Positions 51,703 to 61,817 of a stretch of DNA of 64,000 nucleotides are shown one piece after another. The notes under the pieces were generated by a model, which was not told where the DNA came from, did not search any database, and saw nothing but the letters and a program-made list of their open reading frames with translations. Source of the DNA: CAVVEQ01 sp963804865 (GTDB taxonomy: Bacteria > Chloroflexota > Anaerolineae > Anaerolineales > Anaerolineaceae). The stretch's first letter is position 1. Every line of letters starts with the position of its first letter. Made by a program: the position numbers and the translations under genes. The stretch is from positions 248,001 through 312,000 of the forward strand of contig CAWDSH010000026.1 of assembly GCA_963804865.1 (NCBI GenBank). The letters run 5' to 3'.

Positions 51703-52260
51703 ATGAAAACCGTCAAATGGCACAAGCAAAAGGTCAATGGCAGGGATGAAGTCCTGCGGGATATCGAGAAACGCGCCAACGCAAATGGCGGAACGGTCGT
51801 GCAGGACGTGCGAGCTGTCATGCATGATTACGAAGTGGACATGTACCGGCTGGTGATCGCGGTCGGAAAACGGTACGGGATGGACACGGCGTATGAGATC
51901 ATGAGCGATACGGTCATCGAAAAGAGACTCAGATGGCTGGAGCAGGCAATGCCTGACCTGAATCTCACCGGAACGGATATTGAAAAAGCTTTTTCCCTGT
52001 ATCTCAAGTACTTCAAGCTTAAAGAGGAAGATTATAAAATTCTCGAACGATCAAAGGAAAGAGTGATGTTCAAGCGCAAGGATTATGTGAACGCCATTGC
52101 CCATGCCTGTGACATGCTTGGACTTGATAATGTTGAAGTGAATAACAAAGTATATTCAAGGGCAACCAACCAGATGTTTCAGAAACTTGACCTCAAAGCC
52201 AGGCATGTCGTTCTCAGATATCAGGATGACTGGTATGACGAGATGATCGAGAGAGTGTAA
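51703..52260 (+). CDS. Conserved-looking protein of unknown function
   Basis: 185 residues, soluble, largely helical, with many charged residues. VQDVRAVMHDYEVDMYRLVIAVGKRYGMDTAYEIMSDTVIEKRLRWL and the C-terminal KLDLKARHVVLRYQDDWYDEMIERV are the notable parts. Only one Cys (HACDMLGLDN). It faintly recalls L-2-amino-thiazoline-4-carboxylate hydrolase-type proteins in length and ending, but I would not assign that. It lies 29 bases after the FAD enzyme and two bases before the esterase, so it is in the same operon. Confidence 0.75.
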   Translation: MKTVKWHKQKVNGRDEVLRDIEKRANANGGTVVQDVRAVMHDYEVDMYRLVIAVGKRYGMDTAYEIMSDTVIEKRLRWLEQAMPDLNLTGTDIEKAFSLYLKYFKLKEEDYKILERSKERVMFKRKDYVNAIAHACDMLGLDNVEVNNKVYSRATNQMFQKLDLKARHVVLRYQDDWYDEMIERV

Positions 52261-52262
52261 AA

Positions 52263-53408
52263 ATGAACGAACAAGGTAATTCAACAACACCCGAAGCCTC
52301 CACGCTCCAGGCTCATTTTCAAGACGTAAAGTATCGCCCAGAGGTGCACCCGGATGGCCGGGTCACTTTCCGGTTGAAAGCACCTCTTGCTCAAAAAGTG
52401 GCGGTTGAACCGATCTGCGGCCAACCCGAAAACAACGGCTATAACGGCCTGGGGAAAGGGATCTTCGACATGACCAAGGACAAGGACGGTCTTTGGAGCG
52501 TGACGCTTCCACCGGCGGTTCCCGGGCTGCATGGCTACTTCCTGCTGGTGGATGGTGTCCGCGTCAACGATACGATCTGCAAGACCTACGGCAGCACCAA
52601 GATGCAATCCTGCGGCGTGGAGATCCCGGAACCGGGGGTTGATTTCTACGATATCAAGGATGTGCCGCATGGCCAGGTGCGCATGCAATGGTATTACTCG
52701 AAGGTGACCAACGCATGGCGCAGGGCATATGTATATGTTCCAGCAGAGTATGATCATCATCCAGAAAAGCGCTACCCGGTGTTTATCCTCCGGCATGGCG
52801 GGGGAGAGGATGAGACCAGCTGGGTGGAGCAGGGGCGTGCCAATTTCATCATGGACAATTTGATCGCCGAAGGGAAGGCTGTGCCGATGATCGTGGTCAT
52901 GGACTGGGGCCAGGCACCGACGCCCAATCAACCCGTCCATATCCCGTCCACGCCGCCCCCGCCGGAAATAACGGAAGTGACCATCAAGGAATTGATTCCC
53001 ATGGTGGATGCCACTTTCCGCACCATCCCGGACCGAGAGCAGCGTGCCATGTCGGGACTTTCTATGGGCAGCGTGCAGACGCTGTATATCGGGTTGAACA
53101 ACCTGGATACCTTTGCCTACCTCGGTATTTTCAGCCGGCGACCCATGTCTGCCGAAGAGTTCAATATCCAGAAGTCCTTTGGCGGTGTATTTAATGATGC
53201 AACCGCATTCAACAAAAAGGTGAAACTCTTCTGGTGGGGGGCCGGCACGGCGGAGGAGGGCATTTACAACGCGACGAAAGCGAACCTGGCTGAGCTGGAG
53301 GAAGCCGGTATCAACTCCGTTTTTGTCGAGTTCCCCGGAACGTCCCATGAATGGCAAACCTGGCGGAAAAGCCTGTATGACTTTGCGCAGAGACTGTTTC
53401 GGGATTAA
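52263..53408 (+). CDS. Enterochelin-esterase-like (CE1/esterase D) hydrolase
   Basis: 381 residues. An N-terminal immunoglobulin-like domain (VTFRLKAPLAQKVAVEPICG, WSVTLPPAVPGLHGYFLLVDG) typical of Fes-like and GH-associated proteins precedes a serine hydrolase: FILRHGGGEDETSW, RAMSGLSMGSVQTLYIG (nucleophile Ser in GLSMG), and FPGTSHEWQTWRKSL with the catalytic His. No signal peptide is seen, so it is probably cytoplasmic. It starts two bases after the unknown protein gene. Confidence 0.85.
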   Translation: MNEQGNSTTPEASTLQAHFQDVKYRPEVHPDGRVTFRLKAPLAQKVAVEPICGQPENNGYNGLGKGIFDMTKDKDGLWSVTLPPAVPGLHGYFLLVDGVRVNDTICKTYGSTKMQSCGVEIPEPGVDFYDIKDVPHGQVRMQWYYSKVTNAWRRAYVYVPAEYDHHPEKRYPVFILRHGGGEDETSWVEQGRANFIMDNLIAEGKAVPMIVVMDWGQAPTPNQPVHIPSTPPPPEITEVTIKELIPMVDATFRTIPDREQRAMSGLSMGSVQTLYIGLNNLDTFAYLGIFSRRPMSAEEFNIQKSFGGVFNDATAFNKKVKLFWWGAGTAEEGIYNATKANLAELEEAGINSVFVEFPGTSHEWQTWRKSLYDFAQRLFRD

Positions 53409-53572
53409 GCGACCGTAACACGCCCAGAGCTGTGATAATCGCCCAGCCATGACTATGGCAAAGTCTTAATCTTCGAGGCTCACCATGAGCAATTTGGGAG
53501 CTTCCCAGGTCTCAATTTCTGCCGGAGCGTGGTGTACGATTATCATCAAAGTCCAATAAACAAGGGAAACAA

Positions 53573-54802
53573 ATGACCATTTCCGCGCGCGTCTCGCGTA
53601 TGTCCCGTGAACTCAAGTTATTTGTGGCGGCTTCCGTCATGATGGGGATGGCCTACAGCATATACGATTCCACATTCAACAACTTTGTCAATGAACGCTT
53701 CACGTTGACCGGTTTCCAGCGCTCACTCATGGAGTTGCCGCGGGAACTACCGGGAGTCCTGGTGATCTTTGTCAGCGCACTACTTTGGTTCCTTTGCAGC
53801 CGCAGGTTGGGGGTATTCGCGCTTGTACTGGGCGCGTTCGGGGCTTTGCTGGTCGGATACTTTTCGTCCACCTATGCTGCCTTGATGTTGTGTCTTTTTG
53901 TCTACAGCCTGGGAATGCACTTGTTCATCCCTTTAACTTCTTCCATCGGAATGGAACTGGCGCATGAAGGCCAGACCGGGCGGCGGCTGGGACAATTCAA
54001 TGCCGTCCGAAATTTCGCCACCATCCTGGGCAGCTTCCTGGTCTTCCTGGGTTTCCGATTCCTGGGCTTCACATTCAAACATACGTACGTTCTGACAGCC
54101 ATTGGTCTGGGCGCGGCGGCCGTGCTCATGTTCCTGATGAAACCGGACGTGCCCAAGAAACCAAAGACATTCCTAAAACTGCACAAGGAATACCGCCTCT
54201 ACTACATTCTGAATATCCTTACGGGCTCACGGAAGCAGATCTTTATCACCTTTGCCCCCTGGGTGATCGTGACCATCTTCAAGCAGCCCACCCAGACCAT
54301 TGCCACTTTACTCACCATCGGCGGGGTAATCGGCATCCTGTTCCAACCCGTGCTGGGAAGAGCCATAGACCGCTTTGGCGAACGGCTCATCCTGCAAATC
54401 GAAGGCGTGATGCTGGTGGTGGTCTGCCTGGGGTATGGATTCTCAAAATTCCTGTTCCCCGAAAAGACCGCATTTCTCCTTGTCTGCGGTTTTTACCTTC
54501 TCGACCAGGTGCTGATGTCGGTTAACATGGCGCGTTCAATGTACATGAAAAAGATCGCCAAAAAAGAAGAAGACGTCCAGGCGGCTTTAACCGCCGGCGT
54601 GACCATCGACCATATCTTTTCCATCTCCATTGCATTACTGGGTGGGGTGATCTGGAACGAGTTCGGTTTCCAGTATGTGTTCTTCCTGGGAATTATCATC
54701 GCCGCGCTGAATTTCCTGGCTGCCAGCCGCATCCGCATCCCGCTACGCCGGCTGCCGCCGGATGACCAGAGTCCCGTCCCACTACGGCTGGATGGAATTT
54801 AA
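53573..54802 (+). CDS. MFS transporter
   Basis: 409 residues with twelve hydrophobic segments. LFVAASVMMGMAYSIYDSTFNNFVNERFTLTGFQRSLMELPRELPG opens the first half; RRLGQFNAVRNFATILGSFLVFLGF and GRAIDRFGERLILQIEGVM are MFS loop motifs. It follows the esterase by 164 bases and may belong to the same regulon as a carrier of the substrate or product of the FAD/esterase enzymes. The 53409-53572 gap contains no other gene. Confidence 0.85.
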   Translation: MTISARVSRMSRELKLFVAASVMMGMAYSIYDSTFNNFVNERFTLTGFQRSLMELPRELPGVLVIFVSALLWFLCSRRLGVFALVLGAFGALLVGYFSSTYAALMLCLFVYSLGMHLFIPLTSSIGMELAHEGQTGRRLGQFNAVRNFATILGSFLVFLGFRFLGFTFKHTYVLTAIGLGAAAVLMFLMKPDVPKKPKTFLKLHKEYRLYYILNILTGSRKQIFITFAPWVIVTIFKQPTQTIATLLTIGGVIGILFQPVLGRAIDRFGERLILQIEGVMLVVVCLGYGFSKFLFPEKTAFLLVCGFYLLDQVLMSVNMARSMYMKKIAKKEEDVQAALTAGVTIDHIFSISIALLGGVIWNEFGFQYVFFLGIIIAALNFLAASRIRIPLRRLPPDDQSPVPLRLDGI

Positions 54803-54823
54803 GGCTTATTAAAAAAATAATAA

Positions 54824-54887
54824 ATTCCATTTTGGAATAAATTTTTTGGGAAATCGAATTGCTTTTGAAAATTCAGGACCCTATAAT
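54824..54887 (+). promoter_or_regulatory. LysR-type operator/promoter module, copy 2
   Basis: Dyad A, ATTCC-ATTTT-GGAAT (54824-54838), and Dyad B, the identical 19-mer GAATTGCTTTTGAAAATTC (54856-54874), again 34 bp apart. -35 TTGCTT (54859-54864), 17 bases, -10 TATAAT (54882-54887). Every element lies exactly 4685 bp from its counterpart in copy 1, and 24 bases around Dyad B are identical. Confidence 0.75.
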
Positions 54888-54929
54888 GAAATCAGGAATG
54901 AAAAATCCGATGGCTGGAGGTATTTGTTA

Positions 54930-55695
54930 ATGTCGACCACCGTTTTCAGCTCAAGGCCGATCTGTACGAATACCTGGCTCATAAGGGTGAAGGCTGTACT
55001 TCCTATCTGGTGGTTGGCGATAAGCGCGGCGTGCTGATCGACACCGGCTTCGCCACTGGAAAATATCCAAAAGTTCGCACAATCCTTAACCGACAACCCT
55101 GTGATGTGGGCAGCCAATACCCATGGTCACTTTGATCATACCGGGGGTAATGGCTGGTTTGAACGCGCGTTTATGAGCGCAAAGGCCTTGGAGATCGCGA
55201 AAATACCTTACCCGAGCAAGACATCATTACCTTATCCCCTGGATTACCTGGTCACGTTGTTGGAGATGGCGACAGGATCGAGCTGGGCGACCGGGACCTC
55301 GAAGTCATTGAGAGTCCCAGCCCATGCCCCGAGCAGCATTGCCTTTCTGGATAGAAAAGAACGGATCTTGTTCAGCGGGGATGAAGTTGCCAAGGGCGTC
55401 ATGCTCTACTGGCAGCAGCCAGAACCGCAGCCCACGGTCGAGCAGCATGCCAGGAACATGGAAAAATTGTTGAAGCATCGAAAAGAATTCGATTTCATCT
55501 GTTGCCGGTCATGGAGAAGGGCTGGATGATGCATCATTGGTAGATGTTCTTCTGGAGCACGACCATTGGATCATGGCTGGAAATGAAGGCAAGCAATTTG
55601 AGATGAAAAGAAATAAATCTGATGACCCCGATAAACCAGCCCCGGAAGATTTGCTCATGTATCAGATCGAGTTCAAACGCGACTTCAACTTATAA
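54930..55695 (+). CDS. Metallo-beta-lactamase-fold hydrolase (several frameshifts)
   Basis: Joining at least five frame changes (near 54932, 55058, 55258, 55315 and 55505) gives about 254 residues: HRFQLKADLYEYLAHKGEG, GVLIDTGF, NTHGHFDHTGGNGWF with the HxHxDH zinc motif, RIELGDRDLEVIESPAHAPSSIAFLD, ILFSGDEVAKG, and a C-terminal part from ICCGHGEGL to KRDFNL before TAA at 55693-55695. GGAGG lies nine bases before the ATG. It is the first gene behind the second LysR-type promoter module and precedes the ABC transporter genes. Substrate unknown. Confidence 0.75.
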
Positions 55696-55915
55696 AGAAA
55701 CTTTCATTGGTTATGACATTCGTTATGTCCGCAACCGGTGATGTTTACAGAACTTTTTTCAGAAAACTTGCGATCATATGCCAATCAGGCAATTGAAATA
55801 AATCTAGAGAGGAGGAGGTTATCGAAGAAATCCAAAAATCCAACAATACCAGTTGCACATCCATGAATCTGATACCAACACGTTGTTTGAAAAAATATTT
55901 GAGAGGAGAATGAAA

Positions 55916-57533
55916 ATGAAAAAAAGATTGACGTTCATCATTTCAATACTCATGGTGGTTGCAATGCTGGCGGCTTGCGCGCCAAAAGCGACAGAGGCTC
56001 CTGCTGCTGAACCGAACCAGCTGCAGCGGAACCAGCTGCTGAAGAACCGGTCGCCGAGGAGCCTGCCGCTCCTGCGGTCTTCCCCAAGATCACTGTGGCC
56101 GTTCAAGGTGATCCTTCCAACCTGGGACCGTTCGTTGCCATGAGCATGGGACGCATTGGTGTTCTCACGACCATGTATGAATACCTGTTCTATCAGATTG
56201 GTCCCGAATTGACCCCATTTATCGCCAAGAGCTATGAGAAGGTCGATGACAAAACCTATGATGTAACCATCTTCGAAAACGTCACCGACAGCGCCGGCAA
56301 TCACATCACGGCTGCAGATGTCGCCTACTCTTATAACACCGCCATGACATTGGGCAACCTTCGTCCGCTGGGGGATCTCCAATCGGTTACAGCCAAGAGT
56401 GACTACGTGGTGGAATTTGTGACCAAAGAAGATCTAGGTGGAGGCGGCATTGAAAATACTTGTGGAGTGCCCGATCGTCAGCCAGAAAGCCTATGAAGCC
56501 AGCGCGGACCAGATGGCAACCAAGCCCATTACCACCGCCGCATATGTTTTAACCGAGTATGTTCCCGGCTCCAGCCTGACATTTGAACGACGCGCCGATT
56601 ACTGGCAGACGGATCCAACCATGAGCCCAATTGTTGCCAAATCCAATGTTCAGACCGCCGTCTTCCAGATCATCTCTGAACCCGCTCAACATACGATTGC
56701 CCTGCAGACTGGTTCTGCCGACATTTCCACATCTGTTCCAGGAAGTGACGTTTCCCTGTTCGAAGGTCAGCCAGGTTTCACCGTTCTCAGGAAAATGGAT
56801 AACCTGACCAAGCTTTTGGCATTCAATGGTCTGAGGGAAATCCCTTTACCAGCAAGGAGCTGAGGCAGGCTATTTCCTATGCGATCGATAGGAAGGCGCT
56901 GTGTGACGCCATCGCCCCGGGTGCTTGTAATCCAGCCCATGAAATTGGCAACAGCAATTTCATCGGTTATCTGACCAAATGGGATACGGAAGCCTACTAC
57001 GAGTACGATCTGGCCAAGGCGAAGGAATTGTATGCTGCCTCCGGTGCGCCGGCCAATTTGACGGTCACGTTGCTGGCTCAGAGCCAACCCCCCTCTACGG
57101 GGTTGGTGTGCCAGGTCATCCAGGCCAATCTGGCAGAACTTGGAATCACCGTCAATATCGTCCAGGTGGATCCTCCTGTATTCAATACAGAAAAAACCGA
57201 TCCTGCCAAGTGGGACCTGTCACTGGATGCAGCCGCAGGTGGAGATTACGTCTTCAGCCCATGGCAACTGATGTTTGACCAGAATCGATACAATGGGACG
57301 ACCTCGAACTGGTTCAAGGATGATCAACTGCAAGCGCTTATGGATACAGCAGCTGACTGATGCTCAACGATGCAAATGTTGATGCCGCATGGCAGTACAT
57401 CAAGGAACAGGATTACATGCAAGGGTTGTTCTCCTACGTCAACAACATCGTGAGTGTCTCCAGCGTTACCAGCGTCTTTCTTGATGGAAGAGGCTTTGTA
57501 GTGCCGGGTGCCTGCGAGTACGCACAGCAGTAA
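55916..57533 (+). CDS. ABC solute-binding lipoprotein, family 5 (several frameshifts)
   Basis: Joining frames near 56030, 56440, 56850 and 57357 gives about 539 residues ending at the TAA 57531-57533. The start at 55916 is eight bases from GGAG; an ATG at 55910 is too close. Signal with lipobox AMLAACA (Cys). PKITVAVQGDPSNLGPF begins the mature protein; SKELRQAISYAIDRKALCDAIAPG is the diagnostic family 5 motif; YEYDLAKAKELYAASGAP and DRYNGTTSNW-like segments follow. It binds a peptide or peptide-like solute for the transporter encoded downstream. Pieces are well conserved, so the breaks look like indel errors. Confidence 0.8.
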
Positions 57534-57581
57534 AAGTCTTGCGTTCGAATAACTGATAATTTTTTACGTCGCGTCGAAAAG

Positions 57582-57641
57582 ATGCGGCACTGCTTGAACA
57601 AACAAATCAGTGTATGGGATGGCAGTGCCGCATTACTTTTT
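57582..57641 (+). terminator. Terminator-like hairpin after the binding-protein gene
   Basis: ATGCGGCACTGC (57582-57593) pairs with GCAGTGCCGCAT (57622-57633) across a 28-base loop and is followed by TACTTTTTATTT. It lies between the binding-protein and permease genes, so it may lower expression of the membrane genes. Confidence 0.55.
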
Positions 57642-57750
57642 ATTTGGAACTTATAATTAAACAGGTTTCGTGAATTTATTCTCCGCACTCAATAATATTT
57701 ATCTTCCAATTCAGACTATCGACATCAAATGAGAAGGAAGGATCTTTTCA

Positions 57751-58708
57751 ATGGGTAGATATGTCCTAAGAAGGCTTCTCCAGATGATCCCGGTGATCCT
57801 GGGAGTGACCATCCTGGTCTTCACGATCTTGTATTTTATTCCAGGCGACCCTGTAAGGCTGCTTCTGGGTGCAGAGCCAACCCCCGCGCAAGTTGAAGCC
57901 AAGCGGGAGGCAATGGGCTTGAACGATCCCTATCTCGTACGCCTCGGCAGATATGTGGAGGGGATCGTCCTGCATTTCGATTTCGGCAAGTCCTGGATCT
58001 ACAATACCCCGGTCACCTCGGAACTGCTGCAGCGTTTCCCGCGCACGTTGACCATTGCGGTGATTTGTATGTTGATGCAGATATTAATTGGCACCCCCTT
58101 GGGGATCATCGCAGCCGTCAACCGGAACGGCTGGGGGGATCGCCTCTCGATGTTCATCGCCATGTTCGGGATCTCCATGCCCAACTTCTGGATCGCCTTG
58201 ATGCTGGTGCTCTTATTTCTCGGTGAAGCTGGGCTGGCTTCCACCCTTCGGCATCGGTGGACTAAAATTCTATATCCTTCCCTGTATAGCCAATGCCTTT
58301 CCCGGTATCGCCACCCAGGCCCGGCAGACGCGCTCGAGCATGCTGGAAGTCATCCGTTCCGACTACATCACCACCGCTCGAGCAAAGGGCATGTCTGAGC
58401 TCCGAATTCTTCTCAAGCACGCCCTGCCGAATGCCCTGCTGCCGATCATCACCATCATCGGGAACGGAATGGGCATGCTGCTGGCTGGCACGGTCGTCAT
58501 CGAAATGATCTTTGGCATCCCCGGCATCGGCTGGTACCTGGTGGGTGGGATTGGCAACCGGGATATTAACGTTGTTCAGAGCTCCGTGATCTTTTTGGCG
58601 ATTGCCTTCACGCTGATCATGCTGCTGGTGGACCTGGCGTATGCTTTCATCGATCCCCGGGTCAAGGCGCGTTTCGCCGGCCAGAAGAGGAGAAAACAAC
58701 ATGCTTAA
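57751..58708 (+). CDS. Peptide-type ABC transporter permease DppB-like (frameshifted)
   Basis: About 319 residues over one frame change near 58228, where two bases seem missing before GAAGCTGGGCTGG. MGRYVLRRLLQMIPVILGVTILVFTILYFIPGDPVR is the diagnostic DppB start; REAMGLNDPYLVRLGRYV, RTTLTIAV-like helices and the coupling loop DYITTARAKGMSELRILLKHALPNALLPIITIIG follow. IDPRVKARF ends it. The next permease starts inside its last codons. Confidence 0.85.
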
Positions 58709-59591
58709 TGCTGCCACCCCAATGGAAACCAAAGTGCCCAAAGTTAAGAAGCACAGTGAATTTTTTATCGTTTCCCGGCGATTGTCCCAAAATTCATCGG
58801 CTGTCATCGGTTTTGTGGTGGCTGTATTGTTGGCGCTCATGGCGATCTTCGCCCCACTGATCGCCCCCTACCCGTATGCAAAACAGGACTTGTCTCACAC
58901 CCGTGCCGCCCCGTCCGCACAGCACATTTTTGGTACGGATGAACTGGGACGTGACATTTTTAGCAGGATTGTCTGGGGGAGTCGTTTCTCCCTGAGTGTC
59001 GGGGTCCTCGCGGTTTTATTGGGCACTGCGGTTGGCATGGTGTTTGGCGCTTTTGCCGGTTATTTTGGAGGCGTGGTTGATGATATCATCATGCGTTTTA
59101 TGGATATCCTTCAATCGATTCCCGGTATCCTGCTCGCCATCACTATCTCCGTTGTATTAGGTCCGGGTCTTTTTAACACGTTACTTGCACTTAGCGTCGG
59201 TGGTATTCCGATGGCCTGCCGGTTACTGCGGGCTTCAATCCTGGGTATCCGGCACCAGGAGTATTTGGAAGCTGCCACCTCCATCAATGCCAGCACAGCA
59301 CGAATTATTCTCAAGCATGTCATTCCGAACAGCTTTTCTCCCTTGCTGGTTTCGTCAACCATGAGTATCGGTAACGTGATCATGATGGGGGCCATGCTCA
59401 GCTTTATCGGTCTGGGTGTGCAGCCTCCCACCCCTGAATGGGGCTCGATGATCGCGGGGGGACGAAGCCTGATCCGCACCTGTCCCTGGATGGTCACCTT
59501 CCCGGGCATCTTTATCATGCTCACTGTCCTGGCGCTCAATATGTTTGGCGACGGCTTGCGCGACGCCCTGGATCCAAAGCTGAAGAAATAA
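58701..59591 (+). CDS. Peptide-type ABC transporter permease DppC-like
   Basis: 296 residues, intact. N-terminal cytoplasmic stretch, then SSAVIGFVVAVLLALMAIFAPLIAPYPY, HIFGTDELGRDIFSRIVWGSRFSLSVGVLAVLLGTAVGMVFGAFAGY (family signature), and the EAA loop RHQEYLEAATSINASTARIILKHVIPNSFSPLLV. AGAGGAG lies before the ATG. It overlaps the DppB stop by eight bases. Confidence 0.92.
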   Translation: MLNAATPMETKVPKVKKHSEFFIVSRRLSQNSSAVIGFVVAVLLALMAIFAPLIAPYPYAKQDLSHTRAAPSAQHIFGTDELGRDIFSRIVWGSRFSLSVGVLAVLLGTAVGMVFGAFAGYFGGVVDDIIMRFMDILQSIPGILLAITISVVLGPGLFNTLLALSVGGIPMACRLLRASILGIRHQEYLEAATSINASTARIILKHVIPNSFSPLLVSSTMSIGNVIMMGAMLSFIGLGVQPPTPEWGSMIAGGRSLIRTCPWMVTFPGIFIMLTVLALNMFGDGLRDALDPKLKK

Positions 59592-59604
59592 GGATGGATG
59601 AGAG

Positions 59605-60596
59605 ATGATGACGAGTAAAAACGGTGCTTTTCTATCGGTGAGGGACCTGGTGGTCGAATACACGGCAGAAGGCCAGGTGATCCATGCGGTCAACGGGGTC
59701 TCATTCGACCTGGAACGCGGCAAGACCTTTGGACTGGTCGGTGAAACCGGCGCAGGCAAGACTTCGACCGCCAAGGCGATCCTGCGCATCCTTCCCGATC
59801 CTCCGGCAAAGATCAGGAGCGGGGAAATATATCCTGGATGGTGAAGATCTGCTTAAAGATCAGCGAGAAGGAAATGCGCAAGATCCGTGGTCGAAAGGTT
59901 TCCATGATCTTTCAAGACCCGATGACCGCGCTGAACCCGATCATGAAGGTCGGCGAGCAGATCGCCGAAGTCATCAAACTGCATAATGACATCACCTGGC
60001 GTGAGGCAAACGAGCGGGCGGTCAAGATGCTGGAAATGGTCGGCATCCCCGGTGACCGTTTTGAGCGAATACCCCCACCAGTTTTCCGGCGGCATGAAAC
60101 AGCGCGTGATCATCGCCATGGCGCTGGCTTGCAGCCCGGAACTGTTGCTGGCGGATGAACCGACGACCGCGTTGGATGTGACCATCCAGGCGCAGGTGCT
60201 GGAGATGATCAACAAGCTGAAGAAGGATTTCAATACCTCCATGATCATGATCTCGCACAACCTTGGCGTGGTCGCGGAGGTCTGCGATGACCTGGCTGTC
60301 ATTTATGCCGGCGAGATCGTCGAACTTGGCAGCAAGGAAGCAATCTTTGATCGTCCGACCCATCCATATACCCTGGGATTGTTCGGAGCGGTTCCCCACC
60401 TGGATGACGATGAAGAACAGGCTTAACCCAATTTCTGGTTTGCCGCCTGATCCCTCCAATCTGCCCGCGGGCTGTCACTTTCAATCCCCGCTGCCCGCTT
60501 GTGACCGAGCAGTGCAGAAGTGAAAAAATCGCCTTGAGAGAGATCGAACCGGGACATTTCTGCCGCTGCATCAAAGTTGCCAGTCCGGAGAGATAA
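59605..60596 (+). CDS. Peptide-type ABC transporter ATPase DppD-like (several frameshifts)
   Basis: Reading across changes near 59832, 59858, 60068, 60418 and 60520 gives about 330 residues ending at TAA 60594-60596. Walker A GETGAGKTSTAK, RKVSMIFQDPMTALNPIMKVGEQ (Q-loop), signature FSGGMKQRVIIAMAL, LLLADEPTTALDVTIQAQVL and MISHNLGVV. The C-terminal Fe-S-like tail includes NPISGLPPDPSNLPAGC and then IALREIEPGHFCRCIKVASPER, which show that the gene extends past the first stop at 60426. It powers the importer with DppF. Confidence 0.82.
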
Positions 60597-60597
60597 T

Positions 60598-61556
60598 ATG
60601 ACTGCATTAATTGAAGTAAAAAACCTGAAGAAATATTTTGAAACCCCGCGGGGAATGCTGCATGCAGTCGACGATGTTTCTTTCTCGATCGAAAAAGGCA
60701 AGACGATGGGCATCGTCGGCGAATCCGGTTGCGGGAAGTCAACGCTGGGACGCGTGATCATCCACTTGCTGGACAGCACGGATGGATCGATCTATTTTGA
60801 AGGGGAAGATGTAACCGAGGTAAATTCAAGAAAACTGCGAAAACTGCGCGAAAATATGAAGATCATCTTCCAGGATCCATTCTCTTCCCTGAATCCCAGG
60901 ATGACCGTAGAACAGACGATCATGGAACCGCTGATCATCTCCGGTCGCTTTTCCAAGAAAGAAAGACAGGAGGAAGCAGAGCGCTTGATGGCCATGGTTG
61001 GCATTGACCAGCGCCTCCGGTTATCCTACCCGCACGAATTGGATGGCGGCAGAAGGCAGCGGGTTGGCATTGGACGCGCATTGGCATTAAATCCAAAGTT
61101 CATTGTCTGTGATGAACCGGTTTCTGCTCTGGATGTTTCCATTCAGGCACAGGTCCTGAATTTGCTTCAGGATCTTCAGGATAAATATCGGCCTGACCTA
61201 CATGTTCGTCACCCATGATCTGTCGGTTGTGCGCCATATTTCGGATGATATTTGTGTGATGTACCTGGGCCAGCTGGTCGAGACCAGCCCCTCCAAGGAG
61301 CTTTTCAAGCATCCGCTGCATCCATACACCCAGGCGCTTATTTCTGCGGTCCCCTCGATCGATATTCACCACAAGAAAGAACGCATCACTTCTGGAGGGT
61401 GAAATTACCTCTCCAATCCATCCAAAACCCGGTTGCCGTTTTGCCAAAAGATGTAAATACGAATGCAAGCCGTGTCATGAACCGCAGCATCTTGAAGAAA
61501 TACTGCCAAACCACTTTGTTGCCTGCTGCAGGGTCAGGGAGATCAACAGGTTATAA
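60598..61556 (+). CDS. Peptide-type ABC transporter ATPase DppF-like (frameshifted)
   Basis: About 319 residues over changes near 61193 and 61392, ending at TAA 61554-61556. Walker A GESGCGKSTLGR, MKIIFQDPFSSLNPRMTVEQTI, Walker B FIVCDEPVSALDVSIQAQVL, FVTHDLSVVRHISDD, and the oligopeptide tail LEGEITSPIHPKPGCRFAKRC followed by HEPQHLEEILPNHFVACCRV. The signature reads LDGGRRQRVGIGRAL where LSGGQRQR is usual: Ser to Asp and Gln to Arg, noteworthy if not a base error. It starts one base after the DppD stop. Confidence 0.85.
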
Positions 61557-61817
61557 CTGCAACAAGCACCCATGCCTGGCTTTTGCGGTGAATATTATAT
61601 TCTGCCAAAGGAGCGATTGGCTAATCCATCCACGCTTTACCAAGCAGAGATATCCTTTCCGCCTCCCGGGAGAATAAAACATTACTTATCCGGGAAAACG
61701 GAGAAATTGAATCAGAGGGTCTTGTCAGATGGGTTTTAGTGGGAACACCAGCTTTTTTTTCAGAAAAAGGGGATGTAAATCGCGCTAGAACGCGTCCTGG
61801 ATGAAAATTCGAATTAT
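61557..61817. other. Gene-free gap between the DppF-like and M24 genes
   Basis: About 260 AT-leaning bases with no ORF I can assign on either strand and no clear hairpin terminator. A short stretch (61660-61800) is open in one frame on the plus strand but shows no family motif. Confidence 0.5.

Noticed and set aside
52281..53450. A 389-codon open frame on the minus strand opposite the CE1 esterase
   Set aside because: The plus strand has the GLSMG and catalytic His motifs; the antisense frame has none.
55715..55729. Dyad GACAT-TCGTT-ATGTC before the family 5 binding-protein gene, considered a third LysR-type module
   Set aside because: The arms differ from ATTCY/RGAAT, and there is no 19-bp dyad or promoter at the expected distance.
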